Shown one piece after another: positions 1 through 10,009 of a stretch of DNA of 64,000 bases. Position 1 is the first letter of the stretch, and the number at the start of each line of letters is the position of its first letter. This DNA comes from Acidovorax sp. RAC01 (GTDB lineage Bacteria > Pseudomonadota > Gammaproteobacteria > Burkholderiales > Burkholderiaceae_C), in contig NZ_CP016447.1 of the NCBI RefSeq assembly GCF_001714725.1, positions 3,219,501 through 3,283,500 on the forward strand, in the 5' to 3' direction. The position numbers and the translations under genes were made by a program. Under the pieces are notes generated by a model. It saw nothing but the letters and a program-made list of their open reading frames with translations, did not search any database and was not told where the DNA came from.

Positions 1-519
1 GTGGCCGGTGTGCTTGCGCTCTGGCTGGCGTGGCTGGCTGCGGTGCAGGCGCGCAAGATCGGGATCAACTTCCTGCTTTCGGTGCTGGTGCTGGTGTGGG
101 TGGCCGATATCTTCGCCTACTTTGCAGGCCGCGCCTTTGGCCTGCGCTTCACGAAGAACAAACTGGCTCCGTCCATCAGCCCCGGCAAAAGCTGGGAGGG
201 CGTGTGGGGTGGTCTGGCTGGCGTGGTGGTGCTGGCGTTTGCCTGGGTGGCTGCCGACGCGCACTGGCAGGCGGCAGTGGGCAGCTTCTACACGCGTCTG
301 GCCCAGCAGGGCTGGTGGCTGCTGGTGGTGGCTGTGCTGTTCATGGTCGCCATGAGCGTCTGCGGAGATCTGGTGGAGTCGCTGATCAAACGCAGTGCGG
401 GCGTGAAGGACAGCAGCGCGCTGCTGCCGGGCCACGGCGGTGTGCTGGACCGGGTGGACGCACTGCTGCCGACGCTGCCACTGGCCATGATGCTGACTAG
501 CCTGACAACGCCCCTATGA
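1..519 (+). CDS. cdsA: Phosphatidate cytidylyltransferase, C-terminal part (5' end outside window)
   Basis: CdsA makes CDP-diacylglycerol from phosphatidic acid and CTP in the inner membrane, the branch point for all phospholipids. The frame is open to the left edge, so the 172 residues seen are the C-terminal part of a protein normally near 270-310 aa. Several hydrophobic segments are visible. The conserved SISPGKSWEG stretch lies at residues 58-67, and the family signature spans about residues 127-153, with KD followed by PGHGG and DRxD. The stop codon overlaps the dxr start (ATGA), which indicates translational coupling. The true start is not in the window. Confidence 0.95.
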   Translation: MAGVLALWLAWLAAVQARKIGINFLLSVLVLVWVADIFAYFAGRAFGLRFTKNKLAPSISPGKSWEGVWGGLAGVVVLAFAWVAADAHWQAAVGSFYTRLAQQGWWLLVVAVLFMVAMSVCGDLVESLIKRSAGVKDSSALLPGHGGVLDRVDALLPTLPLAMMLTSLTTPL

Positions 520-1697
520 CAAAGACAAGACTGACCGTTCTGGGCTCCACGGGGTCCATCGGCACGAGCACGCTGGACGTGGTGTCGCGCCACCCGGAGC
601 GCTTTGAGGTGTTTGCCCTGAGCGCTGCTACGCAGGTGGACCTGATGCTGGCGCAATGCGCACAATTCCGCCCGCGCTATGCAGTCATGGCCAGTGCGCC
701 CCATGCGGCGCTGCTGGCCGAAAAAATCAGGTCAAATGGCCTCCAGACGCAGGTGATTCAATCACCTGATGCTATTGAATTAATAGCGTCTCATGAGGAG
801 GTGGATGCCGTCATGGCCGCCATCGTGGGCGCTGCCGGGCTGGCGCCTTGCCTGGCCGCTGCGCGCGCTGGCAAACGCTTGCTGCTGGCCAACAAGGAGG
901 CCCTGGTCGTGGGCGGTGCGCTGTTCATGCAGACGGTGCGGGATGGTGGTGCAACACTGCTGCCCATCGACAGCGAGCATTCGGCCATCTTCCAGTGCCT
1001 GCCAGAAGACCCGTCGACCTGGGCCAGCCGGGTCGACAGCATCCTGCTGACGGCGTCGGGCGGACCCTTCCGGCAGCGTGATCCGGCCACCTTGTCGGCC
1101 ATCACGCCCGAGCAGGCCTGCGCGCATCCCAATTTTTCGATGGGCCGCAAGATTTCGGTGGACTCTGCCACCATGATGAACAAGGCGCTTGAAGTCATCG
1201 AGGCGCGCTGGCTGTTTGACCTGCATCCCGACCAGATCAAGGTCGTGATCCACCCGCAGCAGATCATCCATTCGATGGTGCAGTTCAGGGACGCATCCAT
1301 TCTGGCCCAGCTGGGCACGCCCGACATGCGCGTACCCATTGCCTGTGGCCTGGCCTGGCCCGAGCGCATCGAGAGCGGCGCGAGCCGCCTCGATTTTTCG
1401 AAGCTTGGCGCGCTGGCGTTCGAGGATGCTGACGCTGTGCGCTTTCCCGGCCTGCACCTTTCGTGGCAGGCGCTGAAGTCGGCGGAGGGGACGACCGCTG
1501 TGCTCAACGCGGCCAATGAAGTGGCGGTGGGTGCGTTTTTGGCGGGCAAATTGCGGTTTGACCATATTCATGCGGTCAACCTTGCAACTTTGGATGCCGT
1601 ATCGCCCTCCAAGCCCGATTCGCTCGAATCGCTGCTCGACCTGGACGCGCTGGCCCGCACTGCGGCTACCGGCGCTGCAGAGCGTCTGGCGGCCTGA
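516..1697 (+). CDS. dxr: 1-deoxy-D-xylulose 5-phosphate reductoisomerase
   Basis: Dxr (IspC) converts DXP to MEP with NADPH, the first committed step of non-mevalonate isoprenoid synthesis, in the cytoplasm. The 393-aa length is normal. The NADPH-binding GSTGSIG lies at residues 10-16, LANKEAL at 124-130, the metal ligands D152 and E154 in IDSEHSA, and E226 in MNKALEVIEA. It overlaps cdsA by 4 nt and is 26 nt ahead of rseP, so it belongs to the envelope operon. Residues about 69-92 are encoded by a copy of the AT-rich palindromic element described separately; they fall in a variable loop between conserved blocks. Confidence 0.97.
   Translation: MTKTRLTVLGSTGSIGTSTLDVVSRHPERFEVFALSAATQVDLMLAQCAQFRPRYAVMASAPHAALLAEKIRSNGLQTQVIQSPDAIELIASHEEVDAVMAAIVGAAGLAPCLAAARAGKRLLLANKEALVVGGALFMQTVRDGGATLLPIDSEHSAIFQCLPEDPSTWASRVDSILLTASGGPFRQRDPATLSAITPEQACAHPNFSMGRKISVDSATMMNKALEVIEARWLFDLHPDQIKVVIHPQQIIHSMVQFRDASILAQLGTPDMRVPIACGLAWPERIESGASRLDFSKLGALAFEDADAVRFPGLHLSWQALKSAEGTTAVLNAANEVAVGAFLAGKLRFDHIHAVNLATLDAVSPSKPDSLESLLDLDALARTAATGAAERLAA
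721..790 (+). repeat. AT-rich palindromic element, copy 1 (inside dxr)
   Basis: This AT-rich stretch lies in an otherwise GC-rich gene. It runs from an A-rich end next to CAAATGGCC, through a perfect inverted repeat AGGTGATT-C-AATCACCT (751-767), to the terminal stem GCTATT-GAATT-AATAGC (771-787). It is translated in frame as part of Dxr (A86-I-E-L-I-A91). Six similar copies occur elsewhere in the window. Confidence 0.6.
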
Positions 1698-1723
1698 GCC
1701 CACCGAACGCGGGTACCTGCTCC

Positions 1724-3088
1724 ATGCTTCTCACCATCGCCGCTTTTGTCGTCGCCCTGGGCCTGCTCATTGCCGTGCACGAATACGGCCACTACCGGGT
1801 GGCGGTGGCGTGCGGTGTGAAGGTGCTGCGGTTCTCGGTTGGCTTCGGGCGGCCGCTGCTGCGCTGGCAGCCCAAGGGGTCCTCCACCGAATTCGTGATC
1901 GGTGCGTTTCCCCTGGGTGGCTATGTGCGCATGCTGGACGAGCGCGAGGCACCTGTGGAGCCGCACGAACGACACCTGGCGTTCAACACCCAGCCGCTCA
2001 AGGCGCGTGCCGCCATTGTGGCTGCGGGCCCGCTGGCCAATTTGCTGCTGGCCGTGCTGCTGTACTCGGTAGTCAACTGGAACGGCGTTCAGGAACCCAA
2101 AGCGGTGCTGGCCAGCCCTGTGGCCGGCTCCATCGCCCACAGCGCCGGATTGCGCGGCGGTGAACTGGTCGAGCGCGCAGCGCTCGGCTCGGACGAGCTC
2201 GAAGACGTGCGTTCGTTTGAAGACCTGCGCTGGCTGCTGACGCGCAGTGCGCTGGAGGGTGACCGCGCACGGCTCGAAGTGCGACCGCAGGGCTCGTCTT
2301 CGGTGCGTGAGCTGGTGCTCGACATGTCCACCATCGACAGCCGGGAGGCCGACGCGCAGTTGTTCCGCAAGATCGGCATCCTCGGGCCCTGGACGCGTCC
2401 TGTGCTGGGCGAAGTCATGCCTGAGGGAGCAGCAGCCCGCGCCGGGCTTCGCCAGGGCGATGTGGTGCTCAGGATTGGTGCGACCGACGTGGTGGATGGG
2501 CAGCAGTTGCGCGAACTGATCCGCCAGTCGGTCAAGGGGAGTGCCGCTGTCACCCAGCCCTGGCGCATCGAGCGCGGTGGCCAGACCCTGATGGTGGATG
2601 TGACGCCCGAGCCGCAGACGGACCAGGGCGCTACCGTTGGCCGCATTGGCGCTTACGTGGGAACCCCGCCCGAATTCGTCACGGTGGACTACGGATTTTT
2701 CGAGGGTGCGTGGGCCGGCGTCGTGAAGACCTGGGATGTCTCTGTTCTTACCCTGCGCATGATGGGGCGCATGGTGATCGGCGAGGCATCGCTCAAGAAC
2801 CTCAGCGGCCCGCTGACCATTGCCGACTATGCGGGCCGGTCGGCCAGCATGGGAATCAGCCAGTACCTGGTGTTTCTGGCCCTCATCAGCGTGAGCCTGG
2901 GGGTGTTGAACCTGCTGCCGCTGCCCGTCTTGGACGGAGGGCACCTGATGTATTATCTTTGGGAAGGCGTGACCGGCAAGGGCGTGTCGGATGCATGGAT
3001 GGAGCGCCTGCAACGCGGCGGCGTTGCCGTGCTGATCCTCATGATGTCCATTGCCCTGTTCAATGATGTCACCCGGCTTTTTGGCTAA
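1724..3088 (+). CDS. rseP: Site-2 intramembrane zinc metalloprotease RseP
   Basis: RseP cuts anti-sigma factors and leftover signal peptides inside the inner membrane during the sigma-E envelope stress response. The 454-aa protein has the zinc motif HEYGH at residues 19-23 in the first membrane segment. The second catalytic motif, LDGGH, is near the C-terminus (D404). Two PDZ-like domains lie between them in the periplasmic part, for example the GAAARAGLRQGD region. The position between dxr and bamA is the usual one in proteobacteria and ties it to outer-membrane assembly. Confidence 0.96.
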   Translation: MLLTIAAFVVALGLLIAVHEYGHYRVAVACGVKVLRFSVGFGRPLLRWQPKGSSTEFVIGAFPLGGYVRMLDEREAPVEPHERHLAFNTQPLKARAAIVAAGPLANLLLAVLLYSVVNWNGVQEPKAVLASPVAGSIAHSAGLRGGELVERAALGSDELEDVRSFEDLRWLLTRSALEGDRARLEVRPQGSSSVRELVLDMSTIDSREADAQLFRKIGILGPWTRPVLGEVMPEGAAARAGLRQGDVVLRIGATDVVDGQQLRELIRQSVKGSAAVTQPWRIERGGQTLMVDVTPEPQTDQGATVGRIGAYVGTPPEFVTVDYGFFEGAWAGVVKTWDVSVLTLRMMGRMVIGEASLKNLSGPLTIADYAGRSASMGISQYLVFLALISVSLGVLNLLPLPVLDGGHLMYYLWEGVTGKGVSDAWMERLQRGGVAVLILMMSIALFNDVTRLFG

Positions 3089-3133
3089 CCCTTTTGCCGC
3101 GCTTGCAACCCAACGGCGGCTCCAGCTTCATTC

Positions 3134-5431
3134 ATGAAAAAACACATCAATCGCCTGGGCGTGCGTACCGCATCAGCTGTTGCAGCCATGGTTTTTGCCG
3201 CCAGCGCGGCCTGGGCTCTGGAGCCTTTCAAGGTGCAGGACATTCGCGTCGAAGGCCTGCAGCGCGTGGAGCCGGGTACGGTGTTCGCGTCGATGCCTTT
3301 GCGCGTTGGTGACGATTACAACGATGAAAAGGGCGCGGCTGCCATCCGTGCGCTGTTTGCCCTGGGGCTGTTCAAGGACGTGCGGCTGGAAGCCAGCGGC
3401 AACGTGCTGGTCGTGGTGGTGGAAGAGCGCCCCACCATCGCCGATGTCGATTTTGCCGGCGCACGCGAGTTCGACAAGGATGCGCTCAAGAAAGCCATGC
3501 GTGATGTTGGCCTGACCGAAGGCCGGCCTTACGACAAGGCCATGACCGACCGGGCCGAGCAGGAGCTCAAGCGCCAGTACATCAACAAGAGCCTTTACGG
3601 CGTCGAGGTGGTGACCACGGTAACGCCGATTGAGCGCAACCGCGTGAACCTCACGTTCACCGTGGTGGAGGGCGAGCCTGCCCGCATCAAGGAAGTGCGC
3701 ATCACGGGCAACAAGGCTTTCAGCGAATCCACGCTCAAGGGTCTGTTCGACCAGGACACTGGTGGATGGCTGAGCTGGTACACCAAATCTGACCGTTACT
3801 CCCGGGCCAAGCTCAACGCCGACCTGGAAACACTGCGCTCGTACTACCTGCAGCGTGGCTACCTCGAATTCCGCGTGGAATCGACCCAGGTGGCCATCTC
3901 CCCAGACAAGCAGGACATCTCCATCACCGTGAACGTGTCCGAGGGCGAGCGCTTTGTGGTTTCCGGGGTCAAGCTCGAAGGCAACTACCTCGACCGCGAA
4001 GACGAGTTCAAGTCGCTGGTCACCATCCGCGCAGGCGAGCCCTACAACGCCGACCAGGTGGCTGAAACGACCAAGGCGTTTTCGGAGTACTTCTCGCGCT
4101 TCGGCTTTGCGTTTGCACGCGTCGAGGCCGTGCCGGATGTGGACCGTGAAACCAACCGCGTGGTGCTGGTCCTGCAGGTCGAGCCGTCGCGCCGCGCCTA
4201 TGTGCGCCGAATCAACGTCAGTGGCAACAATCGCACGCGCGACGAGGTGATCCGCCGCGAGTTCCGCCAGTACGAGGCTTCGTGGTATGACGGCGAGAAG
4301 ATACGCCTGTCGCGCGACCGCGTGGACCGCCTCGGCTACTTCACCGAAGTGAACGTGGAAACCCAGGAAGTGCCTGGCTCCCCCGATCAGGTCGATCTGG
4401 TGGTGAACGTGGCCGAAAAGCCCACCGGCTCACTGCAGATGGGCGTGGGTTTTTCCAGTGCGGAAAAAGCTTCGCTGTCGTTCGGCATCAAGCAGGAAAA
4501 CATCTTTGGCTCGGGCAATTACCTGGGCATCGATGTCAACACCAGCAAGTACCGTCGCACGCTGGTGTTCAGCACCACCGACCCGTATTTCACGGCCGAC
4601 GGCGTCTCGCGGACGCTGGATGTGTACTACCGCACCGACAAGCCGTATGAAGACCAGGGCGGCAACTACCAACTTGTGACCACGGGCACGTCGGTACGTT
4701 TTGGCGTGCCGTTCAGCGAGACCGACACCGTGTTCTTCGGTGGTGGCCTGGAGCAGACCCAGATCAAGGCCGGGACCAACATCCCCGCCACCTACCTGGC
4801 CTATGCCGACCGGTTTGGTGCGACCAGCACGTCCATTCCCCTGACCATCGGCTGGTCGCGTGACGACCGCGACAGCGCGCTGGCGCCCAACTCGGGCCGC
4901 TACCAGCGTCTGAACTCCGAATGGTCGGTCGCCGGCGATGCCCGCTATGTGCGCGCGAACTACCAGTACCAGCAATACATCCCGCTGAACAAGCGATTTA
5001 CCGTGGCGTTCAACGGCGAGGTGGGTATCGGCAAGGGCATGAATGGCCGTCCGTTCCCCGTGTTCAAGAACTTCTATTCGGGCGGTCTGGGTTCGGTGCG
5101 AGGCTTTGACCAGGGCACGCTCGGCCCGCGTGACGTGACCGGCGCTTCGCTGGGCGGTCCGAAGAAGGTCACACTGAACGCCGAATTGATTGCGCCGTTT
5201 CCCGGCGCGGGCAATGACCGCACCCTGCGGGTGTTCACTTTTGTCGACGTAGGCAACGTCTACGGCGAAAACGACAAGGTGAGCTTCAACGACATGCGTG
5301 CATCGGTAGGCCTGGGGCTGAGCTGGATTTCCCCGCTCGGCCCGCTGCGTCTGGCATTTGCGCAACCGGTGCGCAAGTTCGCCGGCGATAGAATCCAGAA
5401 ACTGCAATTCCAGATTGGAACGTCTTTCTAA
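3134..5431 (+). CDS. bamA: Outer membrane protein assembly factor BamA
   Basis: BamA is the central Omp85 insertase that folds beta-barrel proteins into the outer membrane. The 765-aa protein begins with a signal peptide (about residues 1-28, ending ASAAWA). Five POTRA repeats cover roughly the first 420 residues, and a 16-strand barrel ends in a C-terminal phenylalanine (GTSF). The loop-6 VRGF motif is present in GSVRGFDQG. The stop codon TAA shares one base with the start of skp, so the chaperone and its partner are co-translated. Confidence 0.97.
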   Translation: MKKHINRLGVRTASAVAAMVFAASAAWALEPFKVQDIRVEGLQRVEPGTVFASMPLRVGDDYNDEKGAAAIRALFALGLFKDVRLEASGNVLVVVVEERPTIADVDFAGAREFDKDALKKAMRDVGLTEGRPYDKAMTDRAEQELKRQYINKSLYGVEVVTTVTPIERNRVNLTFTVVEGEPARIKEVRITGNKAFSESTLKGLFDQDTGGWLSWYTKSDRYSRAKLNADLETLRSYYLQRGYLEFRVESTQVAISPDKQDISITVNVSEGERFVVSGVKLEGNYLDREDEFKSLVTIRAGEPYNADQVAETTKAFSEYFSRFGFAFARVEAVPDVDRETNRVVLVLQVEPSRRAYVRRINVSGNNRTRDEVIRREFRQYEASWYDGEKIRLSRDRVDRLGYFTEVNVETQEVPGSPDQVDLVVNVAEKPTGSLQMGVGFSSAEKASLSFGIKQENIFGSGNYLGIDVNTSKYRRTLVFSTTDPYFTADGVSRTLDVYYRTDKPYEDQGGNYQLVTTGTSVRFGVPFSETDTVFFGGGLEQTQIKAGTNIPATYLAYADRFGATSTSIPLTIGWSRDDRDSALAPNSGRYQRLNSEWSVAGDARYVRANYQYQQYIPLNKRFTVAFNGEVGIGKGMNGRPFPVFKNFYSGGLGSVRGFDQGTLGPRDVTGASLGGPKKVTLNAELIAPFPGAGNDRTLRVFTFVDVGNVYGENDKVSFNDMRASVGLGLSWISPLGPLRLAFAQPVRKFAGDRIQKLQFQIGTSF

Positions 5432-5955
5432 TGAAATCCTTTTCCCGCCATTTCTCTTTGGCTCTGCTGCTCGGCACCTTCGCCCTGGCAGCCCCAGTGC
5501 AGGCGCAAGCGCAAGAATTCAAGGCCGGTTTTGTCAACACAGACCGCATCTTCCGCGAGGCCAGCACCGCCAAGGCAGCCCAGGCCAAGCTCGAGCAGGA
5601 GTTCTCCCGCCGCGAGAAGGAACTGCTGGACATGGGCAACACCCTGAAGACGGCCAGCGAAAAGTTTGAGCGCGAAGCGCCCACGATGGCTGAAAGCCAG
5701 CGCACCACGCGCCAGCGCCAGCTGGTGGACCAGGACCGCGAGTTCCAGCGCAAGCGCCGCGAATTCCAGGAAGACCTGAGCGCCCGCAAGAACGAAGAAC
5801 TGTCGGCTGTGCTGGAGCGCGCCAACAAGGTCGTCAAGCAGGTGGCCGAGGCCGAGAAGTACGACGTCATCCTGCAGGAAGCCGTGTACATCAACCCCAA
5901 GCACGACATCACCGACAAGGTGATCAAGGCGTTGAATGCCGCTGGCGGCAAGTGA
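5431..5955 (+). CDS. skp: Periplasmic OMP chaperone Skp/OmpH
   Basis: Skp holds unfolded outer-membrane proteins in the periplasm and hands them to the Bam complex. The 174-aa product has a signal peptide ending near residue 26 (APVQAQA), followed by FKAGFVNTDRIF, typical of the OmpH family. A long charged helical region (residues about 40-125) would form the tentacles of the trimer. It starts one base inside the bamA stop codon and is followed 27 nt later by lpxD. Confidence 0.93.
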   Translation: MKSFSRHFSLALLLGTFALAAPVQAQAQEFKAGFVNTDRIFREASTAKAAQAKLEQEFSRREKELLDMGNTLKTASEKFEREAPTMAESQRTTRQRQLVDQDREFQRKRREFQEDLSARKNEELSAVLERANKVVKQVAEAEKYDVILQEAVYINPKHDITDKVIKALNAAGGK

Positions 5956-5982
5956 CATGCGCGAGCGCGCGGCGGGTGGCGC

Positions 5983-6966
5983 GTGAGCATGCTCCTCGGG
6001 CACATTGTTGATGCGCTCGGTGGTTCGCTGGAAGGTGGGGCGGTGCATGGCACCGTGATCTCCCGGATAGCGCCACTGGAGGAAGCAGGGCCGGGAGACT
6101 TGAGTTTTCTGAGCAATCCACGCTACCAACAGCAACTGGCCGCCTCCCGGGCGGCCTGTGTCATTGTGGCGCCTGCTATGCGCGATGTCGCGCTGGCCCG
6201 CGGGCCGTGCATCGTCGCCGACAACCCCTACGTGTACTTCGCACGCGCCACGCAGCTGTGGCGTCAGCGTACGTCCCCCCAGGTTGCACCGGGCATCCAC
6301 GCCAGCGCGGTAGTGGATCCGACCGCGCAAATCGACCCCACGGCCACCATCGGCCCGCTGTGCGTGATCGAACGCGGCGCAGTGGTGGGTGCGGGCACGG
6401 TGCTCAAGTCGCGCGTGACTGTGGGCGAGGACTGCCGCATTGGCGCGCGCTGCATCGTGCACGCGGGTGTGGTCATCGGCGCAGACGGCTTCGGGTTTGC
6501 GCCGGAGCATGGCCAGTGGGTCAAGATCGAGCAGCTCGGTGCTGTGCGCATCGGCGACGATGTGGAGATCGGAGCCAACACCTGCATCGACCGTGGGGCC
6601 CTGCAGGACACGGTGATCGAGGACGGCGTCAAGCTCGACAACCTGATCCAGGTGGGCCACAACGTGCGCATCGGCAAACACTCCGCCATGGCGGGCTGTG
6701 TGGGAATTGCGGGCAGTGCCACCATTGGTGCGCACTGCACGGTGGGCGGGGGCGCGATTGTCCTGGGGCATCTGGAGATGGCCGACAACGTGCACATCTC
6801 GGCGGCGACTGTGGTGACGCGGTCGCTGACGCGGCCTGGCCAGTACACCGGCATGTTTCCCATCGACGACAATGCGCGCTGGGAAAAGAACGCTGCGACA
6901 TTGAAACAACTGCACAGCCTGCGCGAGCGTATCAAGGCGCTGGAGCAGGCCCTCAAGGCAGCATGA
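5983..6966 (+). CDS. lpxD: UDP-3-O-(3-hydroxyacyl)glucosamine N-acyltransferase
   Basis: LpxD adds the second acyl chain in lipid A synthesis using acyl-ACP. The 327-aa protein has the N-terminal LpxD domain (about residues 1-90) and then left-handed beta-helix hexapeptide repeats. The catalytic histidine is H226 in [10 protein letters not shown]. The start is either GTG at 5983 or ATG at 5989, two codons apart; neither has a decisive ribosome site. It is followed 16 nt later by fabZ, as in most proteobacteria. Confidence 0.96.
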   Translation: MSMLLGHIVDALGGSLEGGAVHGTVISRIAPLEEAGPGDLSFLSNPRYQQQLAASRAACVIVAPAMRDVALARGPCIVADNPYVYFARATQLWRQRTSPQVAPGIHASAVVDPTAQIDPTATIGPLCVIERGAVVGAGTVLKSRVTVGEDCRIGARCIVHAGVVIGADGFGFAPEHGQWVKIEQLGAVRIGDDVEIGANTCIDRGALQDTVIEDGVKLDNLIQVGHNVRIGKHSAMAGCVGIAGSATIGAHCTVGGGAIVLGHLEMADNVHISAATVVTRSLTRPGQYTGMFPIDDNARWEKNAATLKQLHSLRERIKALEQALKAA

Positions 6967-6982
6967 ACGGAAGAAGAACTCG

Positions 6983-7423
6983 ATGATGGATATCCACGCA
7001 ATTCTCAAGCAGCTGCCTCACCGCTACCCCTTTTTGCTGGTAGACCGGGTGATCGAGCTTGAGAAAAACACCCGCATCAAGGCGATCAAGAACGTGACGT
7101 TCAACGAGCCTTACTTCATGGGGCACTTTCCGGGTCGCCCGGTGATGCCCGGGGTGTTGATCCTCGAAGCGCTGGCCCAGGCCGCAGGCCTGCTGGCGTT
7201 CGACGCGATGGGCCAGGTGCCGGACGAGAACAACATCTACTACTTTGTGGGCATTGATGGCGCGCGTTTCAAGCGACCAGTGGAGCCCGGCGACCAGCTC
7301 GTGCTGACCATCACCATCGACCGTGTGCGCGGTGGCATCTGGAAGTTCAAGGGCGTGGCGACCGTGGGCGAAGAGGTCGCCTGCGAAGCCGAACTCATGT
7401 GCACCATGCGCAACGTCGCCTGA
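6983..7423 (+). CDS. fabZ: 3-hydroxyacyl-ACP dehydratase FabZ
   Basis: FabZ removes water from 3-hydroxyacyl-ACP in fatty acid elongation and so competes with the lipid A enzymes for the same substrate. The 146-aa hot-dog fold protein has the catalytic H48 in [11 protein letters not shown] and E62 in LEALAQ. It begins with two adjacent ATG codons; the second is two residues shorter than nothing else, so the first is used here. It abuts lpxA, and the two are probably translationally coupled. Confidence 0.96.
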   Translation: MMDIHAILKQLPHRYPFLLVDRVIELEKNTRIKAIKNVTFNEPYFMGHFPGRPVMPGVLILEALAQAAGLLAFDAMGQVPDENNIYYFVGIDGARFKRPVEPGDQLVLTITIDRVRGGIWKFKGVATVGEEVACEAELMCTMRNVA

Positions 7424-7444
7424 GTGGTTGAGGGCGGGTTGAAC

Positions 7445-8233
7445 GTGAGCAATATCCATCCCACGGCCATCGTGGCCGATGGTGCGGTGCTTGACGGAAC
7501 CGTGACGGTGGGTCCGTACGCGGTGATCGGCCCGCAGGTCACCATCGGGCCAGGTACCACGGTGGGCGCGCATTGCGTCATTGAAGGGCGCACGACCATC
7601 GGGTCGGACAACCGGATCTTTCAGTTCGCATCGCTGGGCGCCGCCCCGCAAGACAAGAAGTACGCGGGCGAGCCCACGCGCCTCGTCATAGGCGACCGCA
7701 ACACCATCCGCGAGTTCTGCACGTTCAATCTGGGCACGGCGCAGGACCGCGGCGTCACCACGATCGGCGACGACAACTGGATCATGGCCTACGTGCACAT
7801 CGCGCACGACTGCGTGGTGGGCAATCAGACCATCCTGGCCAACAACGCCACGCTCGCCGGGCACGTGCATGTGGCCGATCAGGCCATCATCGGCGGCCTG
7901 ACCGGTGTGCACCAGTTCGTGAAGATCGGCGCGCACGTGATGGCCGGTTTTGCCAGCCATATCTCGCAAGACGTGCCCCCGTTCATGATGGTGGATGGCA
8001 ACCCGCTTTCTGTGCGCGGGCTTAACCTTGAGGGGCTGCGCCGCCGGGGGTTTTCGCCTGCGCGTGTCGCCGCCATCAAGCAGATGCATCGGCTGCTGTA
8101 CCGCCAGGGCCTCACGCTTGATGCTGCCCGTGCGGCCATCGCCGCGCTGCCCGCGGAGCACCCCGAGGCTGCTACCGACGTCGCGCTGGTACAGGGCTTT
8201 CTCGACAGCTCCACGCGTGGCATTGCCCGCTGA
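7445..8233 (+). CDS. lpxA: UDP-N-acetylglucosamine acyltransferase
   Basis: LpxA starts lipid A synthesis by moving a 3-hydroxyacyl chain from ACP to UDP-GlcNAc. I place the start at GTG 7445, because the family begins close to IHPTAIV and this gives 262 aa, the usual length. An upstream in-frame GTG at 7424 would add seven non-conserved residues directly after the fabZ stop. Hexapeptide repeats fill the first two thirds. The AHDCVVGN and [13 protein letters not shown] blocks contain the conserved histidines. Confidence 0.95.
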   Translation: MSNIHPTAIVADGAVLDGTVTVGPYAVIGPQVTIGPGTTVGAHCVIEGRTTIGSDNRIFQFASLGAAPQDKKYAGEPTRLVIGDRNTIREFCTFNLGTAQDRGVTTIGDDNWIMAYVHIAHDCVVGNQTILANNATLAGHVHVADQAIIGGLTGVHQFVKIGAHVMAGFASHISQDVPPFMMVDGNPLSVRGLNLEGLRRRGFSPARVAAIKQMHRLLYRQGLTLDAARAAIAALPAEHPEAATDVALVQGFLDSSTRGIAR

Positions 8234-8244
8234 AAGCTGCGCAC

Positions 8245-9405
8245 ATGGATGCTGCACCCACGATAGCCATGGTGGCGGGCGAGACGTCGGGTGACCTGCT
8301 GGCAGGCCTGCTGCTTGACGGCATGCATGCCAAATGGCCCGGCCTCGCATCGCGCGGCATTGGCGGCCCGCAGATGGCGCGGCGCGGCTTTGAGGCCTGG
8401 TGGCCTAGCGACAGGCTCGCCGTGCACGGCTACAGCATGGAGGTGCTGCGGCGCCTGCGTGAACTCTTGCGCATTCGTAAAAACCTGCGCCACCGCCTGC
8501 TGACCGAGCGCCCCGACGTCTTCATCGGCGTGGACGCCCCCGATTTCAACCTGGGGCTGGAGGCTGACCTGCGCGCGGCGGGCATCAAGACCGTGCACTT
8601 TGTCTGCCCTTCCATCTGGGCTTGGCGCGCGGACCGGGTCGAAAAGATCCGCCGCAGTGCCGACCACGTGCTGTGCATCTTTCCGTTCGAGCCCGAACTG
8701 CTGGCAAGCCACGGCATTGCTGCCACCTATGTCGGCCACCCGCTGGCGTCGGTGATCCCGATGGTGCCCGACCGCGCAGCTGCCCGTGCGCAGCTGCAGT
8801 TGCAGAGCGATGACGAAGTGCTGGCCATCCTGCCGGGCAGCCGATCGTCAGAGGTGCAGTACATCGCTCCGGCGTTTTTTCAGGCTGCAGCGCTTGTCCA
8901 TCAAGCTCGACCAGCTATAAAAATGATAGTTCCTGCCGTGCCATCACTGCGCGACCGTATCGTGCAGACGGCAGCGGCCTGCGGGCTGGGGGACGTGGTG
9001 CGTGTGCTCACCGGACAGTCTCACACCGTGCTGGCTGCGTGCGATGCCACGCTGATCGCCAGCGGCACGGCCACGCTGGAAGCAGCGCTGTTCAAGCGCC
9101 CGATGGTGATCGGCTACCACATGCACCCGATCAGCTGGTGGCTGATGCGGCGCAAGCAGCTCCAGCCCTGGGTGGGGCTACCCAACATCCTGTGCTGCGA
9201 TTTCGTCGTGCCCGAGCTGATCCAGGATGCAGCCACGCCGCAGGCGCTTGCCGACGCGTCGCTGTCGTGGCTGGATGCGCGGCGGCACAACCCCGGAAAA
9301 ATCGAGGCCCTCGAGCAGCGCTTCACGGCACTGCACGTCAGCCTGCAACGCAACACATCCCAACTGGCAGCCGATGCGATCCAGAAAATCATCGCCCAGG
9401 CCTGA
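8245..9405 (+). CDS. lpxB: Lipid-A-disaccharide synthase
   Basis: LpxB joins lipid X to UDP-diacylglucosamine to make the lipid A disaccharide at the inner membrane. The 386-aa GT19 enzyme carries GETSGD at residues 12-17, [11 protein letters not shown], the PSIWAWR block and LPGSRSSE. It starts 11 nt after lpxA and its 3' end overlaps rnhB. Nucleotides 8888-8930 are a copy of the AT-rich palindromic element, translated as PAIKMIVP in a position where homologues have a peptide of the same length. Confidence 0.96.
   Translation: MDAAPTIAMVAGETSGDLLAGLLLDGMHAKWPGLASRGIGGPQMARRGFEAWWPSDRLAVHGYSMEVLRRLRELLRIRKNLRHRLLTERPDVFIGVDAPDFNLGLEADLRAAGIKTVHFVCPSIWAWRADRVEKIRRSADHVLCIFPFEPELLASHGIAATYVGHPLASVIPMVPDRAAARAQLQLQSDDEVLAILPGSRSSEVQYIAPAFFQAAALVHQARPAIKMIVPAVPSLRDRIVQTAAACGLGDVVRVLTGQSHTVLAACDATLIASGTATLEAALFKRPMVIGYHMHPISWWLMRRKQLQPWVGLPNILCCDFVVPELIQDAATPQALADASLSWLDARRHNPGKIEALEQRFTALHVSLQRNTSQLAADAIQKIIAQA
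8888..8930 (+). repeat. AT-rich palindromic element, copy 2 (inside lpxB)
   Basis: An inner stem GCTTG-TCCAT-CAAGC (8892-8906) is followed by GCTAT (8914-8918) and ATAGT (8926-8930) around an A-rich loop. The GCT codon is in frame and encodes A224 of LpxB (AIKMIV). The A/T run is out of character for the surrounding GC-rich gene. Confidence 0.6.
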
Positions 9406-9997
9406 ACAGGCCAGCCTGCCCTGGCATCCGCCCGGCCTGGTGGCCGGGGTGGATGAGGCCGGGCGCGGGCCTTTGGCCGGCCCGGTGGTGGCTGCAGCGG
9501 TCATCCTCGATGACCTGCGGCCCATTGCCGGGCTCGCTGACTCCAAGGCGCTGACGGCCGCGCGCCGCGAGAGGCTGTACGACGAAATCCGGGCCAAGGC
9601 CCTGTGCTGCAGCATTGCCGAGGCGTCGGTCGAAGAGATCGACCAGCTCAACATCCTGCAGGCCACGATGCTGGCCATGCGCCGCGCCGTGATGGGCCTG
9701 CGCCTGAAGCCCGCCATGGTGCTGGTGGACGGCAACCGGATTCCGGTGCTGGACATGCCGGCAGAGGCCATCGTCCGTGGCGACGCGCTCGTGCCAGCCA
9801 TTTCTGCAGCGTCCATTCTGGCCAAGGTGCACCGCGACCGCTGGTGCGAACAGGTGCACGAGCAGTTCCCGCAGTACGGTTTTGCGGGCCACAAGGGCTA
9901 TGGCACACCACTGCACATGGCTGCGCTGCGCGAACACGGTGCGTGCATCCACCACCGCCGGTCGTTCGCGCCGGTGGCCGAGCGCCTGCTGGCCTGA
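9374..9997 (+). CDS. rnhB: Ribonuclease HII
   Basis: RNase HII removes single ribonucleotides and RNA primers from DNA. The start at ATG 9374 gives 207 aa and overlaps the end of lpxB by 32 nt, the common lpxB-rnhB arrangement. The catalytic DEAGRG begins at D27-E28. Further conserved blocks are LADSKALT and the C-terminal HKGYGTPLH. The open frame extends further upstream into lpxB in a shadow frame, which I exclude. Confidence 0.94.
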   Translation: MRSRKSSPRPEQASLPWHPPGLVAGVDEAGRGPLAGPVVAAAVILDDLRPIAGLADSKALTAARRERLYDEIRAKALCCSIAEASVEEIDQLNILQATMLAMRRAVMGLRLKPAMVLVDGNRIPVLDMPAEAIVRGDALVPAISAASILAKVHRDRWCEQVHEQFPQYGFAGHKGYGTPLHMAALREHGACIHHRRSFAPVAERLLA

Positions 9998-10009
9998 AGA
10001 GTTGCCAGC